Shown piece after piece: positions 29,350 to 38,883 of a stretch of DNA of 64,000 nt. This DNA is from Brasilonema angustatum HA4187-MV1 (lineage in GTDB: Bacteria; Cyanobacteriota; Cyanobacteriia; Cyanobacteriales; Nostocaceae), in assembly GCA_019359695.1 (NCBI GenBank), contig JAHHGV010000035.1, positions 1 to 64,000 of the forward strand. The letters are read 5' to 3'. The notes under the pieces were generated by a model. It was not told where the DNA came from. It searched no databases and was given only the letters and a program-made list of their open reading frames with translations. The position numbers were made by a program, and so were the translations under genes. Position 1 is the first letter of the stretch. Each line of letters opens with the position of its first letter.

Positions 29350-29985
29350 TTATGAGACGTAATTATTAGTACGTGGACTGCGAGTTCCAGTTGCAGCTCC
29401 AATCATTGAAGTAAGTAAACCTAACAAGGAACCAAAGACAAACCACCATAAACCGGAACGTACATTTGCTGCAATTTCTCTCGCCTGTTGAGCACTTACG
29501 TTAGGTGTGTTTTGCGGTATATTCACACCACCTTGCTGTTGCACTTGGTTAACCACAGCACCAGCATTAGAAGCAGCAACACCAAAAGCGCCGGATACTC
29601 CGCTTGCTAGTAACCAAGAGCCAACTGCTAATGTTGTTGCCCAAAGTATTGCACCGTTGAGAAGAGCTGTGTTGCGGTTCATCGGACCACAAGCACGAGC
29701 CATTACCCAACCACCAGTAAATAGTGAAATTAATAAACCAATAGTAGACCAAATGCCAACATTACCTGTGACATCTGAAGCGATTGTTCTCGGTCTACCT
29801 GAAGCTTCAACAGTACCTGCTCCGATCGCAGCAAAAATAGAACTTAAAATTAATTGAGTTGCTAGGGCAATTAATAAACCAGAAAGTATAGGACCCCAAC
29901 GAACGCGATCGTGATAATCAGCTGTTCGAGCTACTACTACAGGCTCGCCAATCACCTCATCACCTACTCGATTTGTATATGACAT
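29350..29985 (-). CDS. Conserved four-helix membrane protein
   Basis: 211 residues. After a polar N-terminus come hydrophobic segments WGPILSGLLIALATQLILSS, IWSTIGLLISLFTGGWVMA, LNGAILWATTLAVGSWLLAS and LWWFVFGSLLGLLTSMIGA. The WG-x-I-x-x-G-x-x-x-A start is shared with a broad bacterial membrane family sometimes labelled PhnA-like or YrzE-like, whose function is unknown. It stands alone and no operon partner is evident. Confidence 0.7.
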   Translation of the reverse strand: MSYTNRVGDEVIGEPVVVARTADYHDRVRWGPILSGLLIALATQLILSSIFAAIGAGTVEASGRPRTIASDVTGNVGIWSTIGLLISLFTGGWVMARACGPMNRNTALLNGAILWATTLAVGSWLLASGVSGAFGVAASNAGAVVNQVQQQGGVNIPQNTPNVSAQQAREIAANVRSGLWWFVFGSLLGLLTSMIGAATGTRSPRTNNYVS

Positions 29986-30462
29986 AAGACTATTTATCCC
30001 TTAGTGCTCCAGTAAACTTTTTTCTAGCTATTTATGCTAATGATTACAATTAGACTACATATAAAAGTTTTTTATCTCTATCATCAGAAATAATTAATCA
30101 CTATATCTTTAGTCACATAACTATCATGATTGTCCACGATGTTTTTTTCAGTGATCATACTTTGATCAAATGAAAAACTCTCTGAAAAAATTAACATAAT
30201 TTCACAATAGCAATCAACATAACTTCATTATGTTTTGATTCTATCTCTAGTCATTTAATGGGAATGATAAATTAGTGTCTTTCATCAAGTTGTAAATAGT
30301 TATCAGTGAACAGTTAACAGCCATCAGTTACCAGTTACCAAGTACCCGCAGTACCAGTGATCAATTGTTCACTGTTCACTGTTCCCTGTTGCCTGTTGCC
30401 TGTTCCCTGTTCCCTATCTCCACTTTGTGATTCACACTCATCAAATCGGATTGCTATAACTG
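29986..30462. other. 477-bp AT-rich gap ending in STRR repeats
   Basis: No gene is seen. From about 30290 it is made of diverged short repeats (CAGTTACCAGTTACC, GTTCACTGTTCCCTG) leading into TTCCCTG/TTGCCTG heptamers at 30380-30416. Confidence 0.5.
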
Positions 30463-30789
30463 CTAACGCAGTTTCACCGCAGTACCTGTAGCAGTAATAA
30501 GCATGAGAACACCTGATTGGTCAACATTGATTGTGCCAGTATCGACTTCGATACCAACAACAGCATCTGCCCCTAGACGTAATGCCCGTCGCTCTAATTC
30601 TTGTATAGCCTTACGTTGTCCTTCCTCAAAGAGGCGTTCGTAGCTACCTGTGCGCCCGCCAACAACATCCCGGATGCTAGCAAAAAAATCTCGTAAGAAA
30701 TTGCTACCGTAGACAACTTCCGCCGTCACGATGCCTAAATATGACTGAATGACGGCTCCTTGAATGACATCAGTTGTGGTTACTATCAT
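30463..30789 (-). CDS. YbjQ/UPF0145 family protein
   Basis: 108 residues, the full family length. It starts MIVTTTDVIQGAVIQSYLGI and has the conserved core GGRTGSYERLFEEGQRKAIQ and ALRLGADAVVGIEVD. The family forms pentameric small proteins sometimes annotated as heavy-metal binding; the actual role is not known. Confidence 0.9.
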   Translation of the reverse strand: MIVTTTDVIQGAVIQSYLGIVTAEVVYGSNFLRDFFASIRDVVGGRTGSYERLFEEGQRKAIQELERRALRLGADAVVGIEVDTGTINVDQSGVLMLITATGTAVKLR

Positions 30790-31045
30790 AGATTTCCCTC
30801 AAAAAGGTAACTATCAGCTCATACTCCTGCTTGGATTTTTAAACGTCGAAGCAGATACTTGGAAAGCAGATTTTATGAAAAAAACTGTTAATTTATTGTA
30901 ATCTCAAAAAAAAAAAGAAAATTATCGTAAATATTTTGTAAATATAAACTTAGAGATCTTGCAAAATCAAATAAATCTGTTTTAATAGACAATCAGCCAC
31001 GGAGATTGTGGAAAAAAAGTTGCAGGGACTTTTAGGTAATTTACT

Positions 31046-31729
31046 GTGTACAAACGAACATCATTTATAGTAAGTGTTCTTTTAGTAGGGAGCTTTCTGG
31101 CAACAATCCCTTTGGTTGCTCAAGCTCAAGATGCATTACCACAACAACAAAGTAGCGAAGAGATAAAAGGACTTTTACAGGAAGGACGCAAATTAGTAGA
31201 TAGTGGTGATTATAATGGGGCGATCGCTCTTTATCAAAGAGCATCCACTCTGGAGCCAAAAAACGCTACGATTTATTCTGGCATTGGCTACCTCTACGCC
31301 TTACAAGGAAATTTTCCCTCATCACTACAAGCTTACCGTCGTGCTGTTGCCTTAAATCCGAATAATAGCGATTATCAATATGCTTTGGGTTATGTCAGTG
31401 GTAATTTAGGAGACAATAAGGCAGCAAAGGACGCCTACCGGCGTGCCATTCAAAGTAACCGGAGTAACGTCAATGCTTATATAGGGTTGGCTACAGTTCT
31501 ATTGCGTTTGGGAGAGAAGGACAATGTGAAATGGGCATACGAACAAGCTGTTAGCCTTGATCCCAAAAATCCCCAGGTTTATGAGTTGCGGGGTAACATC
31601 TTAATGAAGCAGGGTAAATCAAAAGATGCGATCGCAGCATTTCAACAAGCGAGGAGTTTATACCAAAAGCAAGGTAAACAGGATGGCGTAGTCAGGATAG
31701 AAGCGGTGCTACGAACTTTGAAAGGATAA
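31046..31729 (+). CDS. Exported TPR-repeat protein
   Basis: 227 residues from a GTG start. A signal peptide (IVSVLLVGSFLATIPLVAQAQ) is followed by about five tetratricopeptide repeats (ALYQRASTLEPKNATIYSGI, AYRRAVALNPNNSDYQYALG, AYRRAIQSNRSNVNAYIGL, AYEQAVSLDPKNPQVYELRG). It probably acts as a periplasmic or thylakoid-lumen scaffold; no partner is indicated by neighbours. Confidence 0.85.
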   Translation: MYKRTSFIVSVLLVGSFLATIPLVAQAQDALPQQQSSEEIKGLLQEGRKLVDSGDYNGAIALYQRASTLEPKNATIYSGIGYLYALQGNFPSSLQAYRRAVALNPNNSDYQYALGYVSGNLGDNKAAKDAYRRAIQSNRSNVNAYIGLATVLLRLGEKDNVKWAYEQAVSLDPKNPQVYELRGNILMKQGKSKDAIAAFQQARSLYQKQGKQDGVVRIEAVLRTLKG

Positions 31730-31731
31730 AA

Positions 31732-32583
31732 TTAGTCCAACTTGCGTCCGGTTAATTCAACAAAGATATCTTCCAAGTTAGAAGGACGAACCATCATGCC
31801 AGTTTTGTTTTCTTGTTGATTAAGATACGAGTTAGCATCTTCCAAAGTTGGGAAAAAAACATATTCCCAACGTTCTCCTACTTGCTTGATAACTAAACCC
31901 TCACCATGAGTAGAGCGTAACTCTTGTAGAGTGCCAAGAGATATTAATTTTCCGCCGTCCATAATGCCAATGCGGTCGCACAAATACTCCACCTCATCCA
32001 TATAATGAGTCGTAAGCAGCATCGTCATCCCTTGCTTGTTCAAATCCCGAATAATTTCCCAAAGACGTCGCCTTGTTTGAGGATCTAGTCCCACTGTGGG
32101 TTCATCTAGAAACAGAATTTGCGGTTGATGCAACAAAGCCCTAGCTATCTGCAGCCGCCGCTTCATACCTCCAGACAGAGTTTTTACTAAGCTATTACGT
32201 CTAGGTGCGAGATCAACATACTCTAGCCATTGATCAATTAGGCGCTGTCGCCCAGGATTGGCAATGTGATGTAGCCTTGCGTGCAGCTCCATATTTTCCC
32301 ATACTGTCAAATCTCCATCTACACTAACTGCTTGCAACACAACACCAAGACGCTGTTTTGCTAGTATGGGTTGACTGACGACATCATATCCAAATACCTC
32401 TATCTGCCCCTGGGTTGGTTTTGTCAATGTGGTTAACATCCGAATTGTGGTAGATTTCCCTGCACCATTCGGACCAAGTAGACCAAACATTTCTCCCGCA
32501 TTGATAGTGAATGAGAGGTCATTCACTACAGGAATGTTATTGTAACTTTTGTGGACGTTTTCTAAATGAACAGCAACAGTCAT
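31732..32583 (-). CDS. ABC transporter ATPase (DrrA/NodI-type)
   Basis: 283 residues from the ATG at 32583 (MTVAVHLENVHKSYNN); the frame extends 10 codons upstream. Walker A GPNGAGKSTTIRML, signature LSGGMKRRLQIARALL, Walker B LFLDEPTVGLDPQTRR and switch TTHYMDEVEYLCDRIG are all present. The C-terminal part with PSNLEDIFVELTGRKLD is typical of ABC-2 export ATPases for drugs or lipids. No permease gene is adjacent here, so the partner is elsewhere. Confidence 0.9.
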   Translation of the reverse strand: MTVAVHLENVHKSYNNIPVVNDLSFTINAGEMFGLLGPNGAGKSTTIRMLTTLTKPTQGQIEVFGYDVVSQPILAKQRLGVVLQAVSVDGDLTVWENMELHARLHHIANPGRQRLIDQWLEYVDLAPRRNSLVKTLSGGMKRRLQIARALLHQPQILFLDEPTVGLDPQTRRRLWEIIRDLNKQGMTMLLTTHYMDEVEYLCDRIGIMDGGKLISLGTLQELRSTHGEGLVIKQVGERWEYVFFPTLEDANSYLNQQENKTGMMVRPSNLEDIFVELTGRKLD

Positions 32584-32687
32584 GGATAGCTTGGCAAGAG
32601 AAAATTTGATCACATATTGTGACCATTGTGCCAGATGAAAACGCTTAAAATTGAAATTTACACTAAATATTTTTGCAACACAAAATA

Positions 32688-32722
32688 ATCCCCTGCCTTT
32701 TATACTATGATGGCAAGGGGAT
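32688..32722. terminator. Hairpin between two minus-strand frames
   Basis: ATCCCCTGCC (32688-32697) pairs with GGCAAGGGGAT (32712-32722), with one bulge. It could terminate the small frame at 32796-33050. Confidence 0.4.
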
Positions 32723-32795
32723 AACTAATCAGCAAGATTTGACCAAGCGATGTCAAACTAACTTGTGATCTATCTATTTGTTGCTTTTGCCAAAA

Positions 32796-33050
32796 TTAGT
32801 TACAATTGTTTCGATTAGGAGTCTTATCCTCACCACCAGAACGACTCGTGTTTGGCAACATCTGTACGGGCTGAGAAGGCTCAAGTAACTTAAGATGGTT
32901 CGTATCCGATGTAGACTCTACTTGGGCTATGATGTCTCTCAATCGTTCATTAACGACTGTAGTTCGATGCTGTCTTTTCATACGTTCCATTCCTAATACA
33001 GTAGCTGACCCAGATAACAATAAAGAGTGGAAACCTTCATTATATAGCAA
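32796..33050 (-). CDS. Doubtful small hypothetical protein
   Basis: 84 residues from a TTG; an internal ATG start (MERMKRQHRTTVVNERLRDI) is more likely. It is polar, with no recognised domain. A hairpin follows it, which gives weak support. It could be chance. Confidence 0.3.
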   Translation of the reverse strand: MLYNEGFHSLLLSGSATVLGMERMKRQHRTTVVNERLRDIIAQVESTSDTNHLKLLEPSQPVQMLPNTSRSGGEDKTPNRNNCN

Positions 33051-33157
33051 TTCAAGATTGACTATATGATGTTGAACTTTTTTTTAATATGAAACCGCAG
33101 ATAGATGCAGATAATTTATCCATGTTTCTCTACGTCTATCTGCTGTTCTAAATAACT

Positions 33158-34003
33158 TTAAAAGCCCGCTAAAATCCTTTCGGCTTCCCGACACAGCACC
33201 TCGTGATACTGACCGTTGCTTGCAAGCAAACCACCCCACTGATTCACATCACCAGTGTTATATTGCAACGGCGTACCATCAAAATGAGTAAACTGGCCAC
33301 CAGCTTCTGTTAAAATCAGTTCTGGAGCTGCTATATCCCAATCTTTGGGAGCAGACTTACCAGACAGAGAAATATAAACATCTGCTCGTTGTTCGACGAT
33401 TGCAGCAATTTTGCCGCCTACACTACCAACTGCTTTCTGATTTTGACATGGTAGGTGTTGCAGTAGGTAATTTAATCTTTCGTTACGGTGGCTACGACTG
33501 ACAACTAAAGTTAAATCCTCAATGCGTTCTCGTGACGAGACTTGTAGTGGTAAAGTTTTGCTATCGCGATCGCGCGTTTCTACAAAAGCGCCGCCTCCCT
33601 TTATGGCATAGTACAACTTTTCTGCTTCAGGTACTGCTACCACAGCAAGCACTGGGCGTGTTCCCTGCACCAACGCGATGTGGATAGCATATTCCCCGGT
33701 TTTTTCGATAAAATCTCGTGTACCATCCAAAGGGTCAATGATCCATACCCATTCTTGTTTAGCTTGTTCCCCTTTGTAAGTTTCTTCGCTAATGTAAGCA
33801 AAATCCTCTTTGCCCAAAACTCCTTGCAGATTCTCCAGGATGTAATTATTGACATTTACATCTGCAATAGTGACAGGCTCATTTTCATTTTGTTTATACT
33901 GTACTTCTATGTTGTCGGTCTGGTGGTAGTAAAATCGTAGTCTATCTGTTGCTCCCCAACCCACGGAACGAGCTAGTTCTAAAATTTTTTCTAGGTCTTT
34001 CAT
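33158..34003 (-). CDS. cysQ: 3'(2'),5'-bisphosphate nucleotidase / inositol-phosphatase family
   Basis: 281 residues of the FIG superfamily. Metal-binding motifs are EVTI-type near residue 44 (EPVTIADVNVN), SEET (about 71), DPLDGTRDFIEKTGEY (about 92) and SAPKDWDIAAPELILTEAGG (about 218). The best match by eye is CysQ, which removes 3'-phosphate from PAP/PAPS in sulfate assimilation, but inositol or fructose phosphatase activity cannot be excluded. It fits with the sulfite reductase elsewhere in the window, though it is not linked to it. Confidence 0.82.
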   Translation of the reverse strand: MKDLEKILELARSVGWGATDRLRFYYHQTDNIEVQYKQNENEPVTIADVNVNNYILENLQGVLGKEDFAYISEETYKGEQAKQEWVWIIDPLDGTRDFIEKTGEYAIHIALVQGTRPVLAVVAVPEAEKLYYAIKGGGAFVETRDRDSKTLPLQVSSRERIEDLTLVVSRSHRNERLNYLLQHLPCQNQKAVGSVGGKIAAIVEQRADVYISLSGKSAPKDWDIAAPELILTEAGGQFTHFDGTPLQYNTGDVNQWGGLLASNGQYHEVLCREAERILAGF

Positions 34004-34049
34004 TTATCGCTTTGTCCCATTGTCCGGTGCCTATTGTAAAGTCAGCAAT

Positions 34050-34913
34050 CTACTGTTGGAAATGCATCCAGCGGCGTGTGCCAAAAAATTGACAAGAGAA
34101 AGAAGTCATATGAGCTGCTTGCTGCAACGCAGTGATAAAACTTTCCTGTAAAATATGATGACAAAAAGCACCGTGGAAAATATCTCCAGCCCCCAGTGTA
34201 TCAACAGCTTGAACAGCTGGTACATCTATAACGCCAGCTTTTCCATCTTCGAGATATCGAATCGGTTTTTCTCCATGAGTGATAGCAATGTGACAAATAC
34301 CAAATCCACTGAGATAGCTAAAAACCTTATCTTCAGTCTCGCAGTTGGGCGGATGAAAATTAGCAGAACAAATAGCGTAGTCTACAAAAGGTAAAACTTT
34401 ATCAAACCCGTTTTTCCAACTACCACCATCAATGACAACTGGGATATTCCTCGCTTTAGCTATTTGGGCAATTTCACTTCCAACAGCCATTTGATGTCCA
34501 TCTATCAAAACAATGTTAACGTCTTGTAAAATTTCTGGCGAAATAGATTCACGGTTTGCTTGAGTTTTGACAGCGTTTATGGAAACGACTGCGCGTTCAC
34601 CAGTTGCTTGGGTGACAATGATAGAAGAAACTGGTGGTGCGTTTTGTGTGTTGGGATCAAGGTCAATTATTTCAACTTTGTAATTTGCTAAATCTCCTTT
34701 TATCAACTGCGTCATTGGGTGAGAACCAACTATACCCAACACTGTTGCTTGATTACCCAAATGACTGAAAGTAACAGCCGCGTTTGTTGCTGGACCACCT
34801 GCAGCAACAGTGTAGTCAGCAGCGACTATTTTCTGATTACTCTGAGGAGGAGATTGGGCAAGGTAAATCAAATCTAAGGTGACTAAACCGACAAATAACC
34901 CATGTTTTTCCAT
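34050..34913 (-). CDS. PfkB-family sugar kinase
   Basis: About 287 residues from the ATG at 34913; a TTG nine bases upstream is also in frame. It has the N-terminal AAGGPATNAAVTFSHLG and the C-terminal anion-hole motif DTLGAGDIFHGAFCHHIL of the ribokinase/PfkB family, with catalytic Asp in GAGD. The substrate is unknown. It starts a few bases after the trpB2 stop, so the two are probably co-transcribed. Confidence 0.85.
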   Translation of the reverse strand: MEKHGLFVGLVTLDLIYLAQSPPQSNQKIVAADYTVAAGGPATNAAVTFSHLGNQATVLGIVGSHPMTQLIKGDLANYKVEIIDLDPNTQNAPPVSSIIVTQATGERAVVSINAVKTQANRESISPEILQDVNIVLIDGHQMAVGSEIAQIAKARNIPVVIDGGSWKNGFDKVLPFVDYAICSANFHPPNCETEDKVFSYLSGFGICHIAITHGEKPIRYLEDGKAGVIDVPAVQAVDTLGAGDIFHGAFCHHILQESFITALQQAAHMTSFSCQFFGTRRWMHFQQ

Positions 34914-34918
34914 ATAGT

Positions 34919-36280
34919 TCAACGAATCACAGGCAAGCCTGACAGCGCCATCGCTATTTCTTCAGCACTATATTCAGTATCGCGTAACAATCCTGCCTGA
35001 TAATCCATGTACGCTTGCATATCGAAGTGACCGTGACCGCACAAATTGAATAGAATGGTTTTACTGACTCCTTCTTCCTTGCAGCGTAGTGCTTCATCAA
35101 TCGCACCCTTGACTGCATGATTAGCTTCAGGCGCAGGCAAAATCCCTTCAGCACGGGCAAAAGTTAAGCCCGCCGTAAAACAATCAAGTTGTGTGAAAGC
35201 TCTTGTTTCAATCAAACCCAAATCTACAACGTGACTCAGCAAAGGTGCCATCCCATGATACCGCAACCCGCCTGCATGGATGCCTTGGGGAATAAAGGAA
35301 CTGCCCAAAGTGTGCATCTTGACAAGAGGAGTGAGATGTGCTGTATCACCAAAGTCATATGTATATTTGCCCTTAGTTAAGGTTGGGCAAGCAGCCGGTT
35401 CAACTGCCACAAATTTGATATTATTCTGCTCACCGCGCAGCTTTGCACCCATGAAGGGAAAGGCAATACCAGCAAAGTTACTACCGCCACCTGTACAACC
35501 GACGATAATATCAGGATAGTCACCTGCTTGTTCTAGTTGTGTCAGGGCTTCTTGACCGATCACAGTTTGATGATGTAGCACATGATTCAACACGCTACCT
35601 AATGCATATTTTGTCTGCTCATCTTGAACTGCGACTTCTACCGCTTCACTGATGGCAATGCCCAAACTGCCTGTGCTATCAGGATTTTCTTGGAGAATCT
35701 TTCGCCCTGCTTCTGTTTCATCACTGGGGCTAGCTATGACACGCGCACCAAAAGATTCCATAAAAGCACGACGATATGGCTTTTGCCGATAGCTCACTTT
35801 TACCATGTAAACCACGATTTCTAAGCCAAAAAAAGCACCAGCAACTGCCAGCGAAGAACCCCATTGCCCTGCACCAGTTTCTGTTGTCAGGCGCTTTACC
35901 CCTGCTTGCTTGTTGTAATAAGCCTGTGGAATCGCTGTATTGGGTTTGTGGCTACCAGCTGGACTGACACCTTCGTACTTGTAGTAAATTTTGGCTGGGG
36001 TATCAAGAGCTTGCTCTAGGCGTCGGGCGCGGTAAAGTGGAGTTGGTCGCCACTGACGGTAAATGGATTGTACTTCCTCAGGAATTTCAATCCAGCGTTC
36101 AGTGGTAACCTCCTGCGAAATTAGCGCCGCTGGAAAAAGGGGTTCTAAGTCTTTTGCTGTAATTGGCTGATGTGTAGCAGGGTGTAGCACTGGTGCCATC
36201 GGCGTGGGTAAATCAGCCTGGATATTATACCAGGACTGTGGCATTTGGTTTTCACTAAGCGTGTATTTGATCGTGTCCAT
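34919..36280 (-). CDS. Tryptophan synthase beta-like protein (TrpB2)
   Basis: About 453 residues from the ATG at 36280 ([17 protein letters not shown]). The PLP lysine is in [18 protein letters not shown] and the phosphate loop in [11 protein letters not shown]. The length and long N-terminal region ([20 protein letters not shown]) mark the TrpB2 class, which does not need TrpA. It is taken to condense indole with serine, or act as a serine deaminase. It is co-directional with the downstream sugar kinase. Confidence 0.9.
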   Translation of the reverse strand: MDTIKYTLSENQMPQSWYNIQADLPTPMAPVLHPATHQPITAKDLEPLFPAALISQEVTTERWIEIPEEVQSIYRQWRPTPLYRARRLEQALDTPAKIYYKYEGVSPAGSHKPNTAIPQAYYNKQAGVKRLTTETGAGQWGSSLAVAGAFFGLEIVVYMVKVSYRQKPYRRAFMESFGARVIASPSDETEAGRKILQENPDSTGSLGIAISEAVEVAVQDEQTKYALGSVLNHVLHHQTVIGQEALTQLEQAGDYPDIIVGCTGGGSNFAGIAFPFMGAKLRGEQNNIKFVAVEPAACPTLTKGKYTYDFGDTAHLTPLVKMHTLGSSFIPQGIHAGGLRYHGMAPLLSHVVDLGLIETRAFTQLDCFTAGLTFARAEGILPAPEANHAVKGAIDEALRCKEEGVSKTILFNLCGHGHFDMQAYMDYQAGLLRDTEYSAEEIAMALSGLPVIR

Positions 36281-36396
36281 TGCTGAAAAGTGACTACAAG
36301 AAATTTTTCTTTCTATCGTACGCTTTTCGCTGGATAGAATACACACACTTGAAAACTGCTATAAACTCCAGTCAACACACAAGATAATACTTATTC

Positions 36397-37257
36397 ATGG
36401 ATATCAAACCAGGAACACTTTACGTTGTCGGCACACCTATTGGTAACCTGGAAGATATGACATTCCGGGCAGTGAAAATTTTGCAGACAGTGGATCTGAT
36501 TGCGGCGGAAGATACACGCCACACTGGTAGATTGTTACAACATTTTCAAGTGACAACGCCACAGGTGAGTTACCACGAACACAACCGTAACAGTCGGATT
36601 CCAGAGTTATTAGAGCAACTCAGTAACGGTAAAGCGATCGCCCTGGTGACTGATGCAGGTATACCAGGAATTTCTGATCCTGGGTATGAATTGGTGAAAG
36701 TTTCTGTTGAGGCTGGGATAACAGTTGTGCCAATCCCTGGTGCAAATGCAGCAATGACTGCATTAAGTGCAGCTGGATTACCAACGGATAAATTTGTTTT
36801 TGAAGGATTTTTACCAGTTAAAAGTCAACAAAGGCGATCGCACTTAGAATCCCTGAAAATAGAACCTCGCACACTCATTTTCTACGAGTCTCCCCACCGC
36901 CTACGCGAAACTTTGGAAGATTTAGCAGAAGTCTTTGGAAACACTCGTCAAATTGTCATCGCGCGGGAGTTAACTAAGTTGTATGAAGAATTTTGGCGGG
37001 GAAGTATTGAATCAGCAATTCTTCATTACACCCAACGCGAACCTCAAGGTGAATACACTTTAGTTGTGGCAGGAACACCACCCACTCAACCGCAACTTTC
37101 AGAAGAAGAACTCAAAGCAGAGTTACAAAAGATCATGAGTCAGGGAATATCGCGATCGCAAGCCAGCCGTCAGTTAGCAAAAGAAATTTCCTTTCCCCGT
37201 CGTCAATTATATCAATTAGCTCTTTCTATCAAAATGCCCGATCAAGATAGTCATTAG
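36397..37257 (+). CDS. rsmI: 16S rRNA (cytidine-1402-2'-O)-methyltransferase
   Basis: 286 residues with the tetrapyrrole-methylase fold used by RsmI. GTLYVVGTPIGNLEDMTFRA at the N-terminus, EDTRHTGRLLQHF, LVTDAGIPGISDPGYELV and VPIPGANAAMTALSAAGLPT are all diagnostic. It modifies the ribosomal decoding centre. It is divergent from trpB2 and followed by rpsU in the same direction. Confidence 0.95.
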   Translation: MDIKPGTLYVVGTPIGNLEDMTFRAVKILQTVDLIAAEDTRHTGRLLQHFQVTTPQVSYHEHNRNSRIPELLEQLSNGKAIALVTDAGIPGISDPGYELVKVSVEAGITVVPIPGANAAMTALSAAGLPTDKFVFEGFLPVKSQQRRSHLESLKIEPRTLIFYESPHRLRETLEDLAEVFGNTRQIVIARELTKLYEEFWRGSIESAILHYTQREPQGEYTLVVAGTPPTQPQLSEEELKAELQKIMSQGISRSQASRQLAKEISFPRRQLYQLALSIKMPDQDSH

Positions 37258-37378
37258 TCATCAATCTTCTTCTTCCCTGATTCCCTCTACTTTTCCCTTT
37301 CTCCTACTTTTGTCAAGGGGAGTTTCGCTCCCGGTTGCAGTCGCACTACAATGAGAGTATTGTTCATGAGGAAGAAGA

Positions 37379-37558
37379 ATGACCCAGGTGCTTTTAGGAG
37401 ACAATGAAGGAATTGATTCGGCTTTGCGTCGATTTAAACGGCAAGTTTCCAAAGCAGGAATCTTAGCTGATGTCAAGTTTCACAGACACTTTGAAACACC
37501 ATTAGAAAAACGTAAACGCAAGGCTGTAGCTGCAAGACGCAAGCGAAGTATGAGATAA
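37379..37558 (+). CDS. rpsU: 30S ribosomal protein S21
   Basis: 59 residues: [20 protein letters not shown], then the basic tail [16 protein letters not shown]. Length and sequence are characteristic. GAGGAAG precedes the ATG at good spacing. It is followed by hairpins at 37652 and 37792. Confidence 0.95.
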   Translation: MTQVLLGDNEGIDSALRRFKRQVSKAGILADVKFHRHFETPLEKRKRKAVAARRKRSMR

Positions 37559-37651
37559 ACCGAATTGGAACTGACGTTGCTTGACTACGTTCAGTATGTT
37601 AGATAAGCTTAAATAGATTCGGTAGCCTTGATATAAAAATTAGACAACATG

Positions 37652-37678
37652 AATCGTACCCCCTACAGGGGTACGATT
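37652..37678 (+). terminator. Hairpin downstream of rpsU
   Basis: AATCGTACCCC (37652-37662) pairs perfectly with GGGGTACGATT (37668-37678) around a five-base loop. A moderately T-rich tract follows (TAGTCGGTTTT). Confidence 0.65.
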
Positions 37679-37791
37679 TAGTCGGTTTTAAAAACCATAG
37701 AATACGCCAAGTGAGTCAGAAACTCATGTCTTATGTGTAATATTTTAAGTGAAGAACGGTCGTACTCAGCCCAACAATTCTACTTCTTTTT

Positions 37792-37820
37792 GAAATAGGT
37801 GAGCTTAGCTCACCTATTTC
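37792..37820. terminator. Perfect hairpin between rpsU and pth
   Basis: GAAATAGGTGAGC (37792-37804) and GCTCACCTATTTC (37808-37820) around TTA: a 13-bp stem between convergent rpsU and pth. It could terminate either strand, although neither side has a long T-run. Confidence 0.55.
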
Positions 37821-37845
37821 AGTAGTGGGAATGTCAAAAATACAC

Positions 37846-38487
37846 CTAAGATTGCGAACTATCAAAAGAGCGGCTATTACAGACATTCATCGCCTTTTCT
37901 ACTCCCTGCTTCAGGCTGAGTTCTACGCATTCAACCACAAACTGTAGTACAACAGAAACCATCTGATTTTCAGCAGCAGAAAATCGTCCTAAGACATGAG
38001 AAACAGTACCATGTTCGTCGTTACTCGCTGCATTTTTTGGTTTACCAATGCCGATACGTAAACGAGGAAAGTTTTGTGTCCCAAGGTGTGCGATCGCGCT
38101 TTTCATACCATTATGTCCTCCAGCTGAACCAGATAAGCGCAAGCGAGTTTTTCCCAAAGGCAAATCCATATCATCATAAATAACTAGAACTAACTCAGGT
38201 TGCAGCTTATACCAGCTTGTCACGGCTTGCATTGCTTGTCCTGAAAGATTCATATAAGTCAGTGGCTTCAACAAACGGATTTTCTCTCTATTTGGTGCAA
38301 TTCCTTCGCCATATTCGCCTTGAAACTTGCGATTTTCTGCCAAAGGAATCTTCCAAGAACGAGATATCGCGTCTATAGCAGCAAAACCAATATTGTGGCG
38401 TGTTTGATCATACTTGGGTTCTGGGTTCCCCAACCCGACAATTAGTTGGGGAATGACCAAAGTTTTTTTAGCAACAGCTTCTGTCAT
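37846..38487 (-). CDS. pth: Peptidyl-tRNA hydrolase
   Basis: 213 residues. PQLIVGLGNPEPKYDQTRHN holds the substrate Asn and the catalytic His. LKPLTYMNLSGQAM and YDDMDLPLGKTRLRLSGSAG, followed by GGHNGMKSAIAHLG, complete the family set. It recycles peptidyl-tRNA. It follows tatA by 12 bp in the same direction, part of the conserved psbN-psbH-tatA-pth neighbourhood, here split by foreign DNA. Confidence 0.96.
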   Translation of the reverse strand: MTEAVAKKTLVIPQLIVGLGNPEPKYDQTRHNIGFAAIDAISRSWKIPLAENRKFQGEYGEGIAPNREKIRLLKPLTYMNLSGQAMQAVTSWYKLQPELVLVIYDDMDLPLGKTRLRLSGSAGGHNGMKSAIAHLGTQNFPRLRIGIGKPKNAASNDEHGTVSHVLGRFSAAENQMVSVVLQFVVECVELSLKQGVEKAMNVCNSRSFDSSQS

Positions 38488-38499
38488 TTTGCCTTCTGT

Positions 38500-38796
38500 C
38501 TAGCTTTTTTGGGCAGAACTCGCAGTGTCTTGCTCCAACTTAGTTGCTTCTATTTGCTTAGTTTCTGGTTGAGTTGTTTGCTTGGTATCTAGTTCAGCAG
38601 TCGTTTTCACTGCTTCTTGCAACTCAACTGCTTCTTTTTGAAACTCGTTTTGAAACTCCTTAGAAGCTTCTTGAAAACCGCGAATTGCTTTTCCTAGACT
38701 GCGACCAACTTCTGGTAGCTTTTTCGGACCAAATATTAACAGTGCTACCACAAAGATTACAGCCATCTCCGGCAAACCGATACCAAATACATTCAT
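38500..38796 (-). CDS. tatA: Twin-arginine translocase subunit TatA/TatE
   Basis: 98 residues. One N-terminal membrane helix (IGLPEMAVIFVVALLIFGPK), the amphipathic helix KKLPEVGRSLGKAIRGFQEA with the hallmark FGPKKLPE, and a charged Glu/Gln/Thr-rich tail. It forms the Tat pore in the thylakoid or plasma membrane. CmpA in this window carries a plausible Tat signal. Confidence 0.94.
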   Translation of the reverse strand: MNVFGIGLPEMAVIFVVALLIFGPKKLPEVGRSLGKAIRGFQEASKEFQNEFQKEAVELQEAVKTTAELDTKQTTQPETKQIEATKLEQDTASSAQKS

Positions 38797-38883
38797 GTTT
38801 TTCTCCAGTCACATCAAAAACCGCATTGGAAACCCACATATGTAGTTTAATCAATAGTTACCGTCATTGCTGCGATCATAATT